Positions 16,768-25,755 are shown, counted from the first letter of the stretch. The stretch: 64,000 nt of DNA from an uncultured Prevotellaceae bacterium (GCA_900318645.1 ONLH01000010.1:1-64000), one strand, 5' to 3'. Made by a program: numbers and translations. Notes: generated from the sequence alone by a model not told the origin.

Positions 16768-17334
16768 TCAGTTCATCGAGCCCATCATTGACGGAATTGC
16801 CGACATAAACGGCTGGCAGATAATGCCCAAGATAATCGAGGCGATACACCACCAAGCTCCCACCTCACTGGCACGCTTAGCACCCTCAATGTCACCGGCA
16901 CGATACTTGTTCGTTACCTTGGTGGCATATACAATAGCCACAATTCCTGCGGGCAAGCAGCACAACACTGTCGAGATAATCGCCCAAACCAGATTAGTGG
17001 GTGGGCAAGGCTCAGCATTTGCCGGTTGCGGACCAGCATACTGCGGTTGTGCGGGCTGGTAAGGCTGAGCAGGCTGACGCTGAGGTTGATACGGTTCTCT
17101 TGCCACAGGTTCGTCCTGTCTCTGGACTGGCGGGATTTCGGGAATTTCAGCCACTTCAGGTGCCGCACCTTCCATGACATAGACATCCTGCAACTCGGGT
17201 ATTTGGGTGATCTTCACCCAGTCACTGAGGCCCTCGTGCCACACATAAGCTGCCGAGGTGAGCCCCATCTGCTTGAGGGCGTCAAGATCCATGGGTCCCG
17301 ACTGCACTCCGTTATGGTTAATCCAGTACTGCAT
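16768..17334 (-). CDS. GYF_2 (DUF4339) and CD225/dispanin-like membrane protein
   Basis: A 188-residue protein with an N-terminal GYF_2 domain (WINHNGVQSGPMDLDALKQM, about 4-23; WHEGLSDWVKI, about 32-42), a Pro/Gln-rich linker (about 65-100), and a C-terminal pair of membrane helices in the CD225/dispanin arrangement (about 110-135 and 155-175). GYF domains bind proline-rich peptides; the linker itself is proline-rich. First gene of the operon leading to thyA, folA and lpxB. Function unknown. Confidence 0.78.
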   Translation of the reverse strand: MQYWINHNGVQSGPMDLDALKQMGLTSAAYVWHEGLSDWVKITQIPELQDVYVMEGAAPEVAEIPEIPPVQRQDEPVAREPYQPQRQPAQPYQPAQPQYAGPQPANAEPCPPTNLVWAIISTVLCCLPAGIVAIVYATKVTNKYRAGDIEGAKRASEVGAWWCIASIILGIICQPFMSAIPSMMGSMN

Positions 17335-17363
17335 AAATCAAAATGATCATTTGTTCAATTTGG

Positions 17364-17371
17364 CAAAGATA
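17364..17371 (-). promoter_or_regulatory. -7 box of the GYF_2-DUF2752-thyA-folA-lpxB operon
   Basis: TATCTTTG on the minus strand, 29 bases before the start codon at 17334. Confidence 0.6.
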
Positions 17372-17438
17372 ATTATAAAATTCCAACCATCATTAATAAT
17401 TAGCGAATAAAATGAAGCATTATACTATCAAGAAGGAA

Positions 17439-18290
17439 TCAGAAGTCACTGAAGAACCGGGGACGAATCAGGAGTCCGAAACGGATGCGGGAGTGATACT
17501 GGTTATAGTCCAGCATGTGTTCTCCATAGCCGTTATAGTACTGGAGCATGATGAACTGGTTGGAATTATGATTAATTCGGTACCCTAGCTGGATAATCGT
17601 ATTGAAGTTGAAATTCCAGCCTTGGCGTTTGACCAGAGTCATGTCAAGCACCCATTTGTCGTCATTGCTCTTAGCCTGAAAACCAGCTTGATAAATACCC
17701 ATATACTTGAGAATGTCGCGGTTATACTGACCATCAACAATGGGAATCCAATACTTAGCATGTGCCATGAGGAAAGGCGAGATGTAGGCCTCGCCTGCCA
17801 ATGAAATCTTATTCCAACTGCGCGAAGCAATACCGTCTCGTCCATTGGACTCATGTTCAGCCATCAATGTAACCTTTCCCAGCAGACGGTTTTTCATGAT
17901 GATATACTTGGAGATACCTACTCCAGGGTTAAAGTTCAGGTCATGAAACGGCAATGAATTTCGGAACACATGCCAAATCGCCTTTTGACTATAGAACAAA
18001 TATAGATAGGTGTGCCCAGGGAGCACACTCTTGGTGAGGCGCTGCTGGAAACTGATCTGAAACTTCACATCACTATTATAGCCGTCAGGCTTGCCTCCCA
18101 ACACGGTGCCACCGACAAAATAAGTATCCTTATAGAGACTGAAATAAGGACGATTGTCAAGTTCTTCACGGATACTGTCTGCAACCTGAGCGTCAGTCTT
18201 TTCATTAGAGACGATCTGCCCCCATGCCGGGATGTTCATCCCTGCCAGCAGTGCAATGCAACTCACTACGATAAAACGCCAATCATTCAT
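17439..18290 (-). CDS. pldA: Outer-membrane phospholipase A
   Basis: A 283-residue beta-barrel phospholipase of the OMPLA family, which hydrolyses misplaced phospholipids in the outer leaflet. The start at 18290 gives a clear signal peptide (MNDWRFIVVSCIALLAGM..AWG); the longer frame from 18515 overlaps the upstream gene and lacks one. The active-site triad is visible as H146 and S148 in AEHESNGRDG and N160 in RSWNKI, spaced as in E. coli (H142, S144, N156). The barrel ends with FF-DF at the C-terminus. It follows the DUF554 gene by 20 bases. Confidence 0.88.
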   Translation of the reverse strand: MNDWRFIVVSCIALLAGMNIPAWGQIVSNEKTDAQVADSIREELDNRPYFSLYKDTYFVGGTVLGGKPDGYNSDVKFQISFQQRLTKSVLPGHTYLYLFYSQKAIWHVFRNSLPFHDLNFNPGVGISKYIIMKNRLLGKVTLMAEHESNGRDGIASRSWNKISLAGEAYISPFLMAHAKYWIPIVDGQYNRDILKYMGIYQAGFQAKSNDDKWVLDMTLVKRQGWNFNFNTIIQLGYRINHNSNQFIMLQYYNGYGEHMLDYNQYHSRIRFGLLIRPRFFSDF

Positions 18291-18310
18291 ATTATTATCA
18301 TTTATTAATT

Positions 18311-19000
18311 TTATATCAACCACATGAGGAAAAACCACAACGGTGGGACAAGCAGTGCCGGTAACATGTTGAGCACATGACAATCCTTGATTCGCAGCAG
18401 TGACAGACCGGAACCAGTGATAAGCAGACCGCCCACAATGAGCAATTCGGCCATCAAGGCCTCGCTCACGGCAGTGCTCGACAGCGTTGCCACACCATAA
18501 AACAAACCCTGCCACAGGAACAGCACGGGTGCTGCCAGCAGCATACCGACTCCATAGGTCGAGCCAAAAATGGTCGCTGTCACCAAGTCAAGCGTGGCAT
18601 TGGTGAACAAGAAAGTATTGTCTCCCTGCAAGGCGCTGATAACGGGTCCCAGCATTGACAATGGGCCGATGCAATAGACCAGCGTAGCCGTCGCCAGACC
18701 GTCGGCCAGTCGGTTCTCGGCACCGCCTTTGCTTCGGCGCTCCACCAAGCGATGAAACCTGCCGTCGATATCGAGTGCCACTCCAGCAACGCTGCCGATG
18801 GCCATTGCGGCGATGAACAGTACAGGGTACTGGCTCTTGGGGATATTAGTAACCACTGCATTGAGCCCGATGGCGTAGCACGCCAGTCCCAGCGCGTCGT
18901 AGAGCACTTTCTTGTATTTCTCTTTGATGCCCTTGTGTAGCGCCACGCCGATGAGCGTTCCCGCAACAATGGTGCAAGTGTTAACAATCGTTCCAATCAT
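18311..19000 (-). CDS. DUF554 family membrane protein
   Basis: A 229-residue polytopic inner-membrane protein of the DUF554 (YdfK-like) family, with about six to seven hydrophobic segments. The N-terminus MIGTIVNTCTIVAGTLIGVA and the motif YCIGPLSMLGPVISALQGD (about 109-127) are typical. The function is unknown; transport has been suggested for the family. It is followed closely by pldA. Confidence 0.85.
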   Translation of the reverse strand: MIGTIVNTCTIVAGTLIGVALHKGIKEKYKKVLYDALGLACYAIGLNAVVTNIPKSQYPVLFIAAMAIGSVAGVALDIDGRFHRLVERRSKGGAENRLADGLATATLVYCIGPLSMLGPVISALQGDNTFLFTNATLDLVTATIFGSTYGVGMLLAAPVLFLWQGLFYGVATLSSTAVSEALMAELLIVGGLLITGSGLSLLRIKDCHVLNMLPALLVPPLWFFLMWLI

Positions 19001-19026
19001 GACGAATTTCTATAGAATTTGACCCA

Positions 19027-19034
19027 CAAAAATA
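19027..19034 (-). promoter_or_regulatory. -7 box of the DUF554-pldA unit
   Basis: TATTTTTG on the minus strand, 26 bases before the start codon at 19000. Confidence 0.5.
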
Positions 19035-19053
19035 CACAAAAAAAGCACTAGTG

Positions 19054-19085
19054 TTTGTGCAGAATGGATTATATCATTAAATTTG
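19054..19085 (+). promoter_or_regulatory. Promoter of the GH89 gene (-33 and -7 boxes)
   Basis: TTTG at 19054-19057 and TAAATTTG at 19078-19085, 20 bases apart, give a full Bacteroidetes promoter. It excludes the upstream in-frame ATG at 19055. Confidence 0.65.
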
Positions 19086-19105
19086 CATACAATAAACCAG
19101 AAGAA

Positions 19106-21313
19106 ATGTCAATTATGACAAGGCGATTGATAACAATAATCGGTGTGATGTCGGTGTGGCTCGTAGCCCTCTGTGGCACGGGCCAAGATGTGGAGCAAGC
19201 CCGATCGCTGGCCTCACGGTTGTCTCCGTCGCTGTCGCGGCAGGTGGAGTTTAAACTCATTGAATCAGCGCAGGGCAAGGACGTGTTTACGCTTGAGAGT
19301 CGTGGGGACAAGGTGGTAATCTGCGGGAATAATGCCAACTCGATGGCCGTGGGACTGAACCGCTACCTGAACCGTTACTGCAAGGTGACGGTGTCGTGGT
19401 ATGCCGATGTGCCCATCTCATTACCCGATGTCTTGCCCGATGTGCCTGCACCTGAGCGTGTAACGGCACGGATGCCGCAGCGTTTCTTCCTGAATTACTG
19501 CACGTGGGGCTACACGATGCCCTTCTGGGGCTGGAAGCAGTGGGAGCATTTCATCGACTGGATGGCGCTCAACGGCGTGAACCTGCCGCTGGCCATCACT
19601 GGGCAGGAGGCCGTGTGGTATAATGTGTGGACCAGACTGGGCATGAGCGACGAGCAAGTGCGATCTTACTTCACAGGCCCGGCCTACCTGCCGTGGCACC
19701 GCATGGCCAACATCGACGGTTGGTGCGGCCCGTTACCGATGGAATGGCTGGAAGGGCAGAAGGCTCTGCAACGACGCATTGTGGAACGCGAACGCGCATT
19801 GAACATGAGGCCCGTTCTGCCAGCCTTTGCGGGCCATGTGCCGGGCCAGTTGCGAGAGCTGTTCCCCAAGGCCGACATCCAGGCACTAGGCAATTGGGCA
19901 GGTTTTGGCGAGCAATACCGTACCTACTTCCTCAACAGCGAGGACCCGTTGTACAGCCGCATCCAGCGCATGTTCCTTGAGGAACAGATACGCTTGTTCG
20001 GAACTGACCACATCTACGGTATCGACCCGTTCAATGAGGTGGATCCACCCAGCTTTGAACCCGACTACCTGAACAAGGTGTCGCAGCACATCTATGAGAG
20101 CCTGACTGCAGTCGACCCTGATGCCGAGTGGTTGCAGATGGCTTGGTTCCTCTATTACCAGCGCGAGGACTATACCCGAGAACGCACACGTGCCATGATG
20201 ACGGGCGTACCCCAAGGAAAGATGACGATGCTGGACTACTACTGCGAGTACAAAGAGATGTGGCGCGAGCATGACGGTTTCTACGGCCAACCATTCATCT
20301 GGTGCTATCTGGGGAACTTCGGCGGCAATACCAATGTGCAGGGCCGCGTCAAGGAGGCCGGTGAGCGCATTGAGCGAGCCTTGCAGGAGTGTGGCGACAA
20401 CCTCGTGGGCATCGGCTCAACGCTAGAGGGGCTGGATGTGCAGCAGTTCCCCTATGAGTACATCCTCGAGAAAGCCTGGGACTATGGCAAGAGCGACGAG
20501 CAGGTCATCACCGAGCTTGCCGACCGACATGCGGGCACCGTGAGCAAAACGGCCCGTGAAGCATGGCAGTTGCTGTATGACAGTGTGCTGGATATCACAC
20601 CTGGCAACTTTGCCGCTCCCCTGCCCTGCTCCTACCCCACACTGGGCAAGGAAAACCGCCCTGTCAAGTACAAGCCGAGTGACCTGCTGGCCGTGTGGGA
20701 CCTGTTGCTGCAGCAGGATGACGTGACGACCGATGCCATGACCATTGACCTCATCTGGGTAGGGCGCCAGTTGCTGGGCGACCTGTTCCTTGGCGTGAAG
20801 CAGCAACTTGATTCAGCCTACAAGCGAGGAGACATCGATGCATTTGATTGTCATCGCCAGCAATTGACAGACTTGATGATTGATTTGGATCAACTGAACA
20901 GCCACCACCCACAAGCCACGCTCAATACATGGCTACAGCAAGCCCGTGATTTAGGTTCCACGCCCGAGGTCAAGGATTACTATGAGATGAACGCTCGCCG
21001 GCTCATCACAACATGGGGTGGCCACCTCAACGACTACGCCTGCCGTAACTGGAGCGGACTGATGAACGCCTACTATCAACACCGATGGATGTTTTACTTC
21101 CAGGAGATGTACGGAGCCCTCTACTGGCAACGCCCGTTCAACGAACAGACTATGCGGGAGGATATAGACACCTTTCAGCAGGAATGGGTTGAAATCATGA
21201 GGGATTATACCAAACTGGAACCCTCAGATCTGGACATTCTCTCCCACTGCCGCCTATTGCGCGAGAAATATGACAAGTTACTCAACGAATGGATTCAAAG
21301 CCATCCAGAATAA
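19106..21313 (+). CDS. Alpha-N-acetylglucosaminidase (GH89)
   Basis: A 735-residue exported glycoside hydrolase of family 89 (NAGLU type), removing terminal alpha-linked GlcNAc, for instance from mucin O-glycans or heparan fragments. A signal peptide covers about residues 1-27 (RRLITIIGVMSVWLVALCG). The catalytic glutamates are E311 in GIDPFNEVDPPS and E441 in GIGSTLEGLDV; aromatic motifs NYCTWGYTMPFWGWKQWE (about 130-147) match the family. The start at 19106 (or 19115) is used because the earlier ATG precedes the transcription start. Transcribed alone, divergent from DUF554. It points to a host-glycan diet. Confidence 0.93.
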   Translation: MSIMTRRLITIIGVMSVWLVALCGTGQDVEQARSLASRLSPSLSRQVEFKLIESAQGKDVFTLESRGDKVVICGNNANSMAVGLNRYLNRYCKVTVSWYADVPISLPDVLPDVPAPERVTARMPQRFFLNYCTWGYTMPFWGWKQWEHFIDWMALNGVNLPLAITGQEAVWYNVWTRLGMSDEQVRSYFTGPAYLPWHRMANIDGWCGPLPMEWLEGQKALQRRIVERERALNMRPVLPAFAGHVPGQLRELFPKADIQALGNWAGFGEQYRTYFLNSEDPLYSRIQRMFLEEQIRLFGTDHIYGIDPFNEVDPPSFEPDYLNKVSQHIYESLTAVDPDAEWLQMAWFLYYQREDYTRERTRAMMTGVPQGKMTMLDYYCEYKEMWREHDGFYGQPFIWCYLGNFGGNTNVQGRVKEAGERIERALQECGDNLVGIGSTLEGLDVQQFPYEYILEKAWDYGKSDEQVITELADRHAGTVSKTAREAWQLLYDSVLDITPGNFAAPLPCSYPTLGKENRPVKYKPSDLLAVWDLLLQQDDVTTDAMTIDLIWVGRQLLGDLFLGVKQQLDSAYKRGDIDAFDCHRQQLTDLMIDLDQLNSHHPQATLNTWLQQARDLGSTPEVKDYYEMNARRLITTWGGHLNDYACRNWSGLMNAYYQHRWMFYFQEMYGALYWQRPFNEQTMREDIDTFQQEWVEIMRDYTKLEPSDLDILSHCRLLREKYDKLLNEWIQSHPE

Positions 21314-21364
21314 CACCCCATCCCTAATTCCTTATCCAAAGAGCGGCGATTGCCGCTTTTTTTG

Positions 21365-21372
21365 TACCTTTG
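21365..21372 (+). promoter_or_regulatory. -7 box of the LOG gene, 5 bases from its ATG
   Basis: TACCTTTG, then CGGCC, then the ATG at 21378. A leaderless message is expected. Confidence 0.6.
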
Positions 21373-21377
21373 CGGCC

Positions 21378-21959
21378 ATGAAACAAGAGATGAAAGGTAA
21401 TGTCTGTGTGTTTTGTGCTTCCAGCGCCAATATTGATGTGCGGTATCTGGAGGCAACACGGGAGTTGGGCGTTCTGCTCGCCCATGAGGGCTGGCGCTGT
21501 GTCAACGGCGGTGGTGCCGTAGGGTTGATGGGTGCCGTGACCGACGGCACACTCGATGCAGGTGGCCAAGTCACCGGAGTCATTCCCAAATTCATGGTGG
21601 ACAACGGGTGGTGCTATGACCGCCTGGAAGACGTCATCGTCACCGCTGATATGCACCAGCGCAAACAGATGATGAGCGAAATGGCCGATGCCGTCATCGC
21701 CCTGCCCGGCGGAGTGGGCACACTCGAGGAACTGCTGGAGACCCTCACTTGGCGCCAATTGGGGTTGGTACAGGTTCCCATTATCATCCTCAACACACTG
21801 GGTTACTATGACGCCCTACTGAATATGCTGCAACATGCTATTGATGAGGGCTTCATGAAGTCTTCACATGCCAAATTGTGGCAAGTTGCAGCCACACCCG
21901 ATGATGTCATTGCCCTGCTCAACGAGAATCAAACTATAGAATTTGAATCTAAATACTGA
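21378..21959 (+). CDS. LOG family protein (Rossman-fold nucleotide phosphoribohydrolase type)
   Basis: A 193-residue protein of the LOG/TIGR00730 family, named for cytokinin-activating enzymes that release base from nucleoside 5'-monophosphates. The signature PGGVGTLEELLETLTWRQLG (about 108-127) with the catalytic Glu and Arg is intact, as is an N-terminal VCVFCASS. Bacterial members often act as general nucleotide 5'-monophosphate nucleosidases. The start is set by the -7 box five bases upstream. It heads a unit with DUF4271 (11 bases on) and hemD. Confidence 0.85.
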   Translation: MKQEMKGNVCVFCASSANIDVRYLEATRELGVLLAHEGWRCVNGGGAVGLMGAVTDGTLDAGGQVTGVIPKFMVDNGWCYDRLEDVIVTADMHQRKQMMSEMADAVIALPGGVGTLEELLETLTWRQLGLVQVPIIILNTLGYYDALLNMLQHAIDEGFMKSSHAKLWQVAATPDDVIALLNENQTIEFESKY

Positions 21960-21970
21960 GCAAACTGGTC

Positions 21971-22732
21971 ATGCCCGTCAACATCCACACAGCCGATACC
22001 GCCTTCAACTACCTCTCGGTGATGGAAGTGCCTCATGTCAGCGAGGCACTACCGTTCGCCCGTTCACCATTGCATGACACACCCTCGATGGTACTGTTGA
22101 TGCTGGGCTTGATTGCCGTGGCGCTGTGCTACCACACGGGATACAAGTATATCGAAAACTTCTTCCACTATATGTTCTCGACACGGCGCCGCGAAAACCT
22201 CTTTGAGGATCACACCGTCAACGAGACCAGCATCCTAGCCGCACTTATTGCCAACACCTGCATTGTGGAGGGCTTTATCATCTATTTTGCCGTACAACTG
22301 CTGATGCCAGACAAGGCTGCCTCATTACAGGGTAACGTTTTCCTGCACATTACGGCCTTCTGTGCGATGGCAGCAGGATTCTATGCGACACAATGGCTGG
22401 TTTACAAGGTGTTAGGATACACTTTCAGCGACAAGGAAGGAACCAGATTGTGGCTTGACGGCTTCAAATCTTCACAGTCGTTATTGGGATTATTGCTGCT
22501 GCCAGTACTCATTTTACTGTTGGTTTACACTTCAAGTGGCAAATTGCTATTATACATTGCAACCCTACTATATTTGGTTGTTAGACTGATATTTATTTAC
22601 AAGGGTTTTAGAATTTTTTATAGCAATTTGTCATCAATTCTCTATTTTATTTTGTACCTTTGCGCCGTCGAAATCGCACCTTTAGTCATTATGACGGGTG
22701 TAACTATTTGGATTTGTGGTATTTTACAGTAA
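21971..22732 (+). CDS. DUF4271 membrane protein
   Basis: A 253-residue integral membrane protein of the DUF4271 family with about seven hydrophobic segments beginning near residues 36, 86, 115, 140, 168, 195 and 225. The family is confined to Bacteroidetes and is commonly encoded just upstream of hemD, as here (9-base gap). Function unknown; the constant neighbourhood suggests a link to haem synthesis or porphyrin handling. A possible internal promoter for hemD (TACCTTTG, 22655-22662) lies inside the last quarter of the gene. Confidence 0.82.
   Translation: MPVNIHTADTAFNYLSVMEVPHVSEALPFARSPLHDTPSMVLLMLGLIAVALCYHTGYKYIENFFHYMFSTRRRENLFEDHTVNETSILAALIANTCIVEGFIIYFAVQLLMPDKAASLQGNVFLHITAFCAMAAGFYATQWLVYKVLGYTFSDKEGTRLWLDGFKSSQSLLGLLLLPVLILLLVYTSSGKLLLYIATLLYLVVRLIFIYKGFRIFYSNLSSILYFILYLCAVEIAPLVIMTGVTIWICGILQ
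22655..22662 (+). promoter_or_regulatory. Possible internal -7 box for hemD
   Basis: TACCTTTG followed by GC, about 80 bases before the hemD ATG and inside the DUF4271 gene. A -33 partner at normal spacing is not clear. Confidence 0.35.
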
Positions 22733-22741
22733 AAAAACCAA

Positions 22742-23767
22742 ATGAACATTACAAAGATTCTGGTTTCCCAACCAAGACCAACGTCAGAGAAATCACCTTA
22801 CTTTGACCTTGAGAGAAAATATGGAGTAGAGATTGTTTTTCGTCAATTCATCAAGGTTGAAGGTTTAACATCCAAAGAGTTCAGGCAGTCCAAGATTAAT
22901 GTGCCTGACTATTCAGCCATTATTCTTACAGCACGCACCGCCGTGGACCATTTCTTCCGTCTGTGCAATGAATTGCGCTATAAGGTGCCCGATACTCTGA
23001 AATACTTCTGCGTCAGCGAGACCGTCGCCAACTACCTGCAAAAGTATGTCATCTACCGCAAACGCAAGATTTTCTATAGCGAGACAGGCACAATGGACGG
23101 CCTGATTCCCATCATTGCCAAGCACAACAAGGAGACTTACCTGATGCCTGTCAGCGACGTCCACAATGATAAGACGGTAGTCCTCGACAATAACAAGGTA
23201 AAATATGTCAAGGCTGTGATGTACCGCACTGTAAGTAATGACTTCAAGCCGGGTGAGGCTTTTGACTATGACATGCTGGTGTTCTTTACTCCTGCAGGCA
23301 TCAAGTCCTATATCAGGAATTTCCCCGATTACCTGGAACGCAACGTGGTCATTGCCGCCATGGGATCAACAACCCTTGAAGAGGCCAGCAACGTAGGGCT
23401 CAAGGTGGATGTCACCATTTCACCCGAGGCTCCTTCTATGGCCAGCGCTATCGCACTCTACCTTAAGAGACTCAAGGCAGAGGAAGAGAAAGGGGAACGC
23501 AAAGTCTCCCGCGTAACCACTAAGGTTGAGAAAGAGCAACCGAAGGCTATCAAACAAGATGCCGCCCCCAAGAAGGCCGACACCACGAAGGACAACGAAG
23601 CCGATATAGCTGCCGCCGAGAAGCGTTCGGCTGCTGCCAAGAAGGCTGCTGCTACCCGCAAAGCTAAAGCCGAAGCCGAAAAAGCTGCCGCTGCCAAGCG
23701 CTCGGAAGCCGCCAAGAAGGCTGCTGCCACCCGACGCGCCAAAGCTGAGGCCGCTAAGAAGAAATAA
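22742..23767 (+). CDS. hemD: Uroporphyrinogen-III synthase with a Lys/Ala-rich histone-like tail
   Basis: A 341-residue protein. Residues about 1-245 match Bacteroidetes uroporphyrinogen-III synthase (VSQPRPTSEKSPYF near the start, LTARTAVDHFF about 60-70, SVHND-like VSDVHNDKTV about 137-146, VFFTPAGIKSYI about 180-191), which closes and inverts ring D of hydroxymethylbilane. The last roughly 95 residues are extra: a charged linker, then repeats of KRS(A/E)AAKKAAATR(K/R)AKAE, resembling histone H1 or chlamydial Hc1 tails. Family members I know end near residue 250. The tail may bind nucleic acid or be a low-complexity expansion. A strong terminator follows. Confidence 0.85.
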   Translation: MNITKILVSQPRPTSEKSPYFDLERKYGVEIVFRQFIKVEGLTSKEFRQSKINVPDYSAIILTARTAVDHFFRLCNELRYKVPDTLKYFCVSETVANYLQKYVIYRKRKIFYSETGTMDGLIPIIAKHNKETYLMPVSDVHNDKTVVLDNNKVKYVKAVMYRTVSNDFKPGEAFDYDMLVFFTPAGIKSYIRNFPDYLERNVVIAAMGSTTLEEASNVGLKVDVTISPEAPSMASAIALYLKRLKAEEEKGERKVSRVTTKVEKEQPKAIKQDAAPKKADTTKDNEADIAAAEKRSAAAKKAAATRKAKAEAEKAAAAKRSEAAKKAAATRRAKAEAAKKK

Positions 23768-23790
23768 CCGTTTTAAGAAGCGTTTTTTGT

Positions 23791-23820
23791 GGGGCATGCT
23801 TGTCAAGCATGCCCCATTTT
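23791..23820 (+). terminator. Rho-independent terminator after hemD
   Basis: An 11-bp perfect stem GGGGCATGCTT/AAGCATGCCCC with a 3-base loop, followed by ATTTTTG. It abuts the rnpA promoter. Confidence 0.85.
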
Positions 23821-23822
23821 TG

Positions 23823-23830
23823 TAATTTTG
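23823..23830 (+). promoter_or_regulatory. -7 box of rnpA-yidD-tatD
   Basis: TAATTTTG followed by CAG, 12 bases before the rnpA ATG at 23843. Confidence 0.6.
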
Positions 23831-23842
23831 CAGCCTGAAGTT

Positions 23843-24283
23843 ATGGATTTCAAGCTAAATAAGGACGAGAAACTGTGCAGCCGAACGGCGGTCAACCAGC
23901 TCTTTGATGAGGGCAAGTCGCTCATGGCATTTCCGTTGCGGGCAGCCTACAGGCTCCGGCCGCAGGGCAATCACCCCGTGCAGTTTCTCATATCCATCCC
24001 CAAGAAACGCATCCGCAAGGCCGTCAATCGTGTCACCCTGCGGCGCCGCGTGCGGGAGGCTTACCGCCTAAACCGCCGCAACTTGCTGCTGCCGGCGCTC
24101 AAGGACTCAGACCGGGGGGTGGATATCGCCTTTGTTTACCTTGACACCACACCAGCCCCTTACAGTGTAATCCAAGAGAAAATAACCTTGCTGCTCCAAC
24201 GTATCGCTCATGCCGCCACACAACAGCCGGCAGCACCTCAAGCGACAACGGACAAGCCTGTTGATACCCCTCCCTTGTCATGA
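23843..24283 (+). CDS. rnpA: Ribonuclease P protein component
   Basis: A 146-residue basic protein that assists RNase P RNA in maturing tRNA 5' ends. Seen are the N-terminal [19 protein letters not shown] (about 3-21) and the RNR-type motif [20 protein letters not shown] (about 59-78). The start at 23843 is preferred over 23789 because the promoter and terminator lie between them. A Pro/Thr-rich tail (about 125-146) extends past the usual domain. Its stop overlaps yidD by 4 bases. Confidence 0.93.
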   Translation: MDFKLNKDEKLCSRTAVNQLFDEGKSLMAFPLRAAYRLRPQGNHPVQFLISIPKKRIRKAVNRVTLRRRVREAYRLNRRNLLLPALKDSDRGVDIAFVYLDTTPAPYSVIQEKITLLLQRIAHAATQQPAAPQATTDKPVDTPPLS

Positions 24284-24543
24284 ACAGCATCATCAAAACC
24301 ATAGTGGACTGTGGACGCAAAGTCCTGCATGCCATCGGCTGGGTACTCATTCAACCCATCCGCTTCTACCAGAAGTATATCTCACCTCTCAAACCGCCCA
24401 CATGCCGTTTCACTCCAACGTGTAGCCAGTATGCCATTGAGGCGATACGTAAGCATGGCCCATTCAAGGGCCTAGTGCTCGCCGTATGGCGCATCCTGCG
24501 TTGTAATCCGTGGGGAGGTAGCGGCTACGATCCTGTGCCATGA
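24280..24543 (+). CDS. yidD: Membrane protein insertion efficiency factor YidD
   Basis: An 87-residue amphipathic inner-membrane-associated protein of the YidD family that aids YidC-dependent insertion. The signature [20 protein letters not shown] (about 27-46) followed by [17 protein letters not shown] (about 48-64), [12 protein letters not shown] (about 67-78) and GGSGYDPVP at the end is complete. It overlaps rnpA and tatD by 4 bases each. The rnpA-yidD order is widely conserved. Confidence 0.95.
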   Translation: MNSIIKTIVDCGRKVLHAIGWVLIQPIRFYQKYISPLKPPTCRFTPTCSQYAIEAIRKHGPFKGLVLAVWRILRCNPWGGSGYDPVP

Positions 24544-25181
24544 CACCCGACATCATCGATTGCCACACACACCATGCAAATGCCACAGCGGCACTCATTG
24601 CCGTCGATCCGCGGCAGTTTGACCCGCAGCCAGGTCTCTGGTACTCAGTGGGCTACCATCCATGGTATGACATTGATAAGCTCACCGATGCCGACTTCAA
24701 ATTACTGGAACTGCATGCCCGTCACCCTCAAGTGCTTGCCATCGGCGAGACTGGTTTGGACAGCCTGCGCGGTGCTAACCTTGAGACCCAAGCAAGTGTG
24801 TTCGTGCGACATCTCCAGGTGGCTCATGCCACTAATAAGCCCGTAGTGGTTCACTGCGTCAGGACAGCGCAGCGCATCATCGACGAGCGACGCAAAGCAG
24901 GACTGACCACCGTTCCTCTCGCCATTCACGGTATGAGAGCCAACGAGCGCATCGCACGCACCCTGCTTGACGCCGGCTGCTACCTGTCTTTTGGCATCCG
25001 CTTCAATCCTGCCACCCTACTAGCCACCCCACCCGACCGCATGCTCATTGAAACCGACGAGGCTCCAGCCACCATCCGTGAAGTCGCTTCTGCCATCGGC
25101 GACGTGCTGGGCATGCCATACTACCAAGTCATAAAAACAGCCGCTGAAAATACTCAGCGGCTGCTTAATGGTCGTTATTGA
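24540..25181 (+). CDS. TatD family hydrolase
   Basis: A 213-residue metal-dependent hydrolase of the TatD family (DNase or D-aminoacyl-tRNA deacylase-like). Metal ligands are visible as DCHTHH (about 7-12), GETGLD (about 79-84), VVHCVR (about 103-108) and a late ETDEAP (about 179-184). It is shorter than E. coli TatD (about 260), as is common for Bacteroidetes members. A perfect 10-bp hairpin (25138-25163) lies within the last codons. Third gene of the rnpA unit. Confidence 0.85.
   Translation: MTPDIIDCHTHHANATAALIAVDPRQFDPQPGLWYSVGYHPWYDIDKLTDADFKLLELHARHPQVLAIGETGLDSLRGANLETQASVFVRHLQVAHATNKPVVVHCVRTAQRIIDERRKAGLTTVPLAIHGMRANERIARTLLDAGCYLSFGIRFNPATLLATPPDRMLIETDEAPATIREVASAIGDVLGMPYYQVIKTAAENTQRLLNGRY
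25138..25163 (+). other. Hairpin inside the 3' end of tatD
   Basis: CAGCCGCTGA and TCAGCGGCTG form a perfect 10-bp stem with a 6-base loop, ending 18 bases before the end of the tatD reading frame. No long T-run follows, so its role in termination is uncertain. Confidence 0.55.
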
Positions 25182-25195
25182 TTTTTGACCCTTTA

Positions 25196-25714
25196 TTACT
25201 CGGCGTCGGTGACCCTTGCCTTGATGGCGCGGGAGACAGATTTCACCTTGGTAACCTTATCGCCCTCGCGGGGAGCAAGCTTGGGAGCATCACCGGGGAA
25301 CTCCTTAGCGGGCTCATAGTACCCAGCAGAACGATAGGCTGTGTACTGGTAGAAATAGCGGTCGAGAGAGAGAATCAGATAACCGTAGTCATCGTAACCA
25401 TAATACAGGTTCTCATAGTCACCGTCATAGTAGCTGATAAAAAGCCTGTTGCCGCGGGTTTCCCAATCAAAGTCAACATAGGCCAGGCCATAAGCTGAAT
25501 AGTAAGTATAACGGCCGGTGTGGTTGTTATAGAAATCATAACGGACTACGTCATAACCCCAAATATCGTATGTGCCATATCCGTCAGATCCATATTCTGA
25601 AACCCATGATCCAACAATATCCTCTACATAGTAGGGCGAATCCCAGCCGTCGCCGCATGAAACTACCGTCATTGACAGCAGTGTCAGCATCATGATCATG
25701 TAAAACTTTTTCAT
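25196..25714 (-). CDS. Tyrosine-rich lipoprotein, lipocalin-like
   Basis: A 172-residue predicted lipoprotein. The signal peptide MKKFYMIMMLTLLSMTVVSC ends in a lipobox Cys at residue 20. The mature part begins with VEDIVGSWVSEYG, a lipocalin-like opening, and has an unusually tyrosine- and glycine/aspartate-rich middle (about 40-125). A basic tail (KVTKVKSVSRAIKARVT) ends it. The start at 25714 is fixed by the -7 box at 25748-25755, which covers the longer frame's ATG. No specific function can be assigned. Confidence 0.7.
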   Translation of the reverse strand: MKKFYMIMMLTLLSMTVVSCGDGWDSPYYVEDIVGSWVSEYGSDGYGTYDIWGYDVVRYDFYNNHTGRYTYYSAYGLAYVDFDWETRGNRLFISYYDGDYENLYYGYDDYGYLILSLDRYFYQYTAYRSAGYYEPAKEFPGDAPKLAPREGDKVTKVKSVSRAIKARVTDAE

Positions 25715-25747
25715 AGCGCAAATGAGTTTAGAATTGTTGTTGATGTG

Positions 25748-25755
25748 CAAAGTTA
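25748..25755 (-). promoter_or_regulatory. -7 box of the Tyr-rich lipoprotein gene
   Basis: TAACTTTG on the minus strand, followed by GCAC, 33 bases before the start codon. Confidence 0.6.
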
